A DNA stretch of 7,606 nt. Origin: Ruminococcaceae bacterium UBA6364 (lineage in GTDB: Bacteria; Bacillota; Clostridia; Oscillospirales; Acutalibacteraceae). The notes beneath the pieces are model-generated. The model searched no databases. It was not told where the DNA came from and saw only the letters and a list, made by a program, of their open reading frames with translations. Both the position numbers and the translations under genes were made by a program. Shown here one piece after another: positions 6,125 through 7,606 of the stretch (the stretch's first letter is position 1; every line of letters starts with the position of its first letter). The stretch spans positions 15,970 to 23,575 of the forward strand of contig DJRI01000180.1 of the NCBI GenBank assembly GCA_002440045.1, in the 5' to 3' direction.

Positions 6125-7393
6125 TTATTCCTCTTCAAAATTTTCTCGTTTAATATCTGCGCCGACGGAAGTAAGCTTTTCAACAAGATTTTCATATCCG
6201 CGGTCGATAAAGTTGATGTTTGAAACGGTTGTAACACCGCTTGCCATCATACCCGCTATAACCATAGCCGCGCCTGCTCTTAAATCGTCTGCTTCAACCG
6301 GAGCGCCCGTGAGCGTGCCGATGCCGTTAATAATTTCCGTTTTTCCGTCAACCATTATATCCGCGCCCATACGCCTTAACTGCTCGGCATATTTAAAACG
6401 GTTATCCCAAACGCTTTCGATAATATAGCTTGTCCCTTTGGCGGTTGCAAGCATCGTTGCAAACTGCGGCTGCATATCCGTCGGGAAACCGGGATGCGGC
6501 ATTGTTTTTACACGGCAGGCATTAAGCTTACCGTCGGAAATAACGCGCACGCTTTCGTCGCCCTCAATCACCGTAACTCCGCATTCTTCAAGCTTGCTTG
6601 TTATTGATTCAAGGTGTTTGGGAATAACGTTGTCAATTATAACGTCGCCGCCGACCGCCGCCGTTGCCGCCATATATGTGCCGGCTTCAATCTGGTCGGG
6701 AATTATCGAATATGTGCAGCCGTGCATTCTGCTGACGCCGCGAATTTTAATAACGTCCGTTCCGGCGCCCCTTACATCTGCACCCATTGAGTTCAAAAAG
6801 TTTGCAAGGTCAACAATATGCGGCTCGCGCGCGGCATTTTCTATTACGGTAAGACCCTTTGCTTTAACCGCGGCAAGCATAATGTTTACGGTGGCCCCCA
6901 CCGAAACAACATCCATATAAACCGAAGAGCCGAAAAGTGACTCTGCCGAAACGCTGACAATTGCACTTTCGGTTGAAACCGTGGCGCCGAGAGCTTCAAA
7001 GCCCTTTACATGCTGGTCTATCGGGCGAATACCGAAATAACAGCCGCCAGGCATAGCAACCGAAGCTTTGCCGTACTTTCCGAGAAGCGCGCCGAGCAAA
7101 TAATAAGACGCCCTTAACTTTTTCGTCATTGAGTCGGGTATTGTAATTGACGGGTCAACCTTTTCGGCGTTAACGGTTATTGCACCGTTTTCAAAATCGG
7201 AAATTTCTGCGCCGATATGGCGAAGAATTTTTATCATCATCGAAACATCGCTGATATTAGGCACGTTTTCGATTCGGCAAGGTTCATCCGAAAGAATAAC
7301 CGCCGGTATTATGGCAAGAACCGCATTTTTTGCCCCGCTTATATTTATCTTTCCGTGAAGCTTATTACCTCCGCGGATAACGAATTTCTCCAA
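6125..7393 (-). CDS. murA: UDP-N-acetylglucosamine 1-carboxyvinyltransferase MurA (TTG start)
   Basis: MurA transfers enolpyruvate from PEP to UDP-GlcNAc, the first committed step of peptidoglycan synthesis in the cytoplasm. From the TTG at 7393 the protein has 422 residues (MEKFVIRGGNKL), within the family range. Key positions fit the Escherichia coli enzyme closely: Lys22-Asn23 in SGAKNA, the PEP-loop cysteine in GGCYFGIRP at Cys118 (Cys115 there), Asp306 in GFPTDMQ, and Arg372 in DLRAGA. The cysteine is the residue alkylated by fosfomycin, so the enzyme is expected to be of the sensitive type. TTG is chosen because TTAGGAG lies 8 nt upstream. A GTG within that ribosome site and another at 7450 are in frame, but the latter lies upstream of the predicted promoter -10. 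Firmicutes often carry two murA copies; motifs such as AREPHIVDLANFL and IIPDQIEAGTYM do not by themselves tell which copy this is. yycJ follows 6 nt downstream. Confidence 0.98.
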   Translation of the reverse strand: MEKFVIRGGNKLHGKINISGAKNAVLAIIPAVILSDEPCRIENVPNISDVSMMIKILRHIGAEISDFENGAITVNAEKVDPSITIPDSMTKKLRASYYLLGALLGKYGKASVAMPGGCYFGIRPIDQHVKGFEALGATVSTESAIVSVSAESLFGSSVYMDVVSVGATVNIMLAAVKAKGLTVIENAAREPHIVDLANFLNSMGADVRGAGTDVIKIRGVSRMHGCTYSIIPDQIEAGTYMAATAAVGGDVIIDNVIPKHLESITSKLEECGVTVIEGDESVRVISDGKLNACRVKTMPHPGFPTDMQPQFATMLATAKGTSYIIESVWDNRFKYAEQLRRMGADIMVDGKTEIINGIGTLTGAPVEADDLRAGAAMVIAGMMASGVTTVSNINFIDRGYENLVEKLTSVGADIKRENFEEE

Positions 7394-7430
7394 AGTCGGC
7401 ACTCCTAACAACCTAAACTCATACTGTATT

Positions 7431-7439
7431 ATTATAACA
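7431..7439 (-). promoter_or_regulatory. extended -10 promoter of murA
   Basis: The minus strand reads TGTTATAAT, a perfect extended -10 (TGn plus TATAAT). No good -35 is seen at 16-18 nt upstream, which is tolerated by extended -10 promoters. The predicted start near 7424 gives a leader of about 30 nt before the TTG codon, including the TTAGGAG site. This supports starting murA at 7393 rather than 7450. Confidence 0.65.
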
Positions 7440-7501
7440 CTCTTGAGCACGAAATAAAAGAGTTATTTGCATTTCGCGGGGTAGTAAATATTATAAATTT
7501 T

Positions 7502-7565
7502 CGGCGATTTTTTGTAACAATGCACAATATTTTTCTTTTTAGTCACAAAAGGTGCAAAATCGCCG
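7502..7565. repeat. 10-bp inverted repeat with two competing inner stems
   Basis: CGGCGATTTT (7502-7511) and AAAATCGCCG (7556-7565) are perfect inverted copies 44 bp apart. Inside them, either TTGTAAC (7512-7518) can pair with GTCACAA (7542-7548), with one G-U wobble in the minus-strand RNA, or TGCAC (7521-7525) can pair with GTGCA (7552-7556, sharing one base with the outer arm). No clean T-run follows the stem on either strand, so it is not a typical intrinsic terminator. It could be an RNA structure or a terminator variant after the gene at the right edge. The stretch 7440-7582 shows no gene. Confidence 0.55.
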
Positions 7566-7582
7566 TGCTTTACCTTTTTAAA

Positions 7583-7606
7583 TCAGGCATAAGAGAGTCG
7601 AACCGA
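7583..7606 (-). CDS. possible 3' end of an upstream minus-strand gene
   Basis: The last 24 bases read on the minus strand as SVRLSYA followed by TGA, with codons like those of the other genes. A stretch this short cannot be identified, although R-L-S-Y-A occurs near the ends of some PLP-dependent aminotransferases. It also contains GGTTCGACT, which resembles a tRNA T-loop, but the flanking bases do not form the stem. The call rests on position and reading frame only. Confidence 0.3.
   Translation of the reverse strand, partial: SVRLSYA

Noticed and set aside
6081..6920. Plus-strand open frames opposite murA
   Set aside because: They overlap strongly conserved MurA sequence in antisense, have Ser/Thr/Pro/Ala-biased composition and show no start context.
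7583..7606. tRNA 3' end suggested by GGTTCGACT on the minus strand
   Set aside because: The bases after the supposed T-loop (CTCTT) do not pair with those before it (TCGG) beyond one or two positions, and no CCA follows. A coding reading ending SVRLSYA and TGA is at least as good.

Overview
The window looks like chromosomal DNA from a low-to-mid GC Firmicute, most likely a gut-type Clostridia lineage. Coding regions favour GCC, GGC and CTT codons, intergenic gaps are AT-rich, promoters are of the sigma-A type, ribosome sites are AGGAGG-like, and the MurC, MurA, YycJ and QueT proteins are of clostridial type. Placement below class is not possible from this sequence. The content is mostly core cell-envelope and housekeeping genes. 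I found no phage, transposon, CRISPR array, toxin-antitoxin pair or rRNA/tRNA gene, and no convincing undescribed multi-gene system.

Layout. Positions 1-1481 (minus) hold an almost complete membrane-bound O-acyltransferase (MBOAT, AlgI/DltB type) whose last few codons lie beyond the left edge. A 12-bp UUCG-loop terminator at 1593-1620 separates it from murC (1656-3023, minus). Upstream of murC lie queT (3094-3597, minus), an ECF S-component for queuosine precursors, and a conserved TIM-barrel protein of unknown reaction (3764-4438, minus). A 206-bp divergent intergenic region carries promoters for both directions. A cytoplasmic SGNH/GDSL esterase (4645-5271) is the only plus-strand gene. It ends against a shared bidirectional terminator (5280-5317) that also serves the oncoming yycJ/walJ metallo-beta-lactamase-fold gene (5324-6118, minus). 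That gene is coupled to murA (6125-7393, minus; TTG start). Right of murA is a gap with an extended -10 promoter and a long inverted repeat, and the last 24 bases may be the end of another minus-strand gene.

How the genes relate. MurA (first committed step) and MurC (addition of L-Ala) belong to the cytoplasmic peptidoglycan precursor pathway but lie in separate transcription units. YycJ is linked to wall regulation in other Firmicutes. The MBOAT probably acetylates an extracellular polymer, and the SGNH protein may remove acetyl groups from sugars inside the cell; a link between these two is only a guess.

The most interesting structure is between the TIM-barrel gene and queT. A strong intrinsic terminator ends only 11 nt before the queT start, and a near-consensus promoter places the expected start site inside the first arm of that terminator. 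Read-through RNA would then be terminated while RNA from the queT promoter would lack half the stem.
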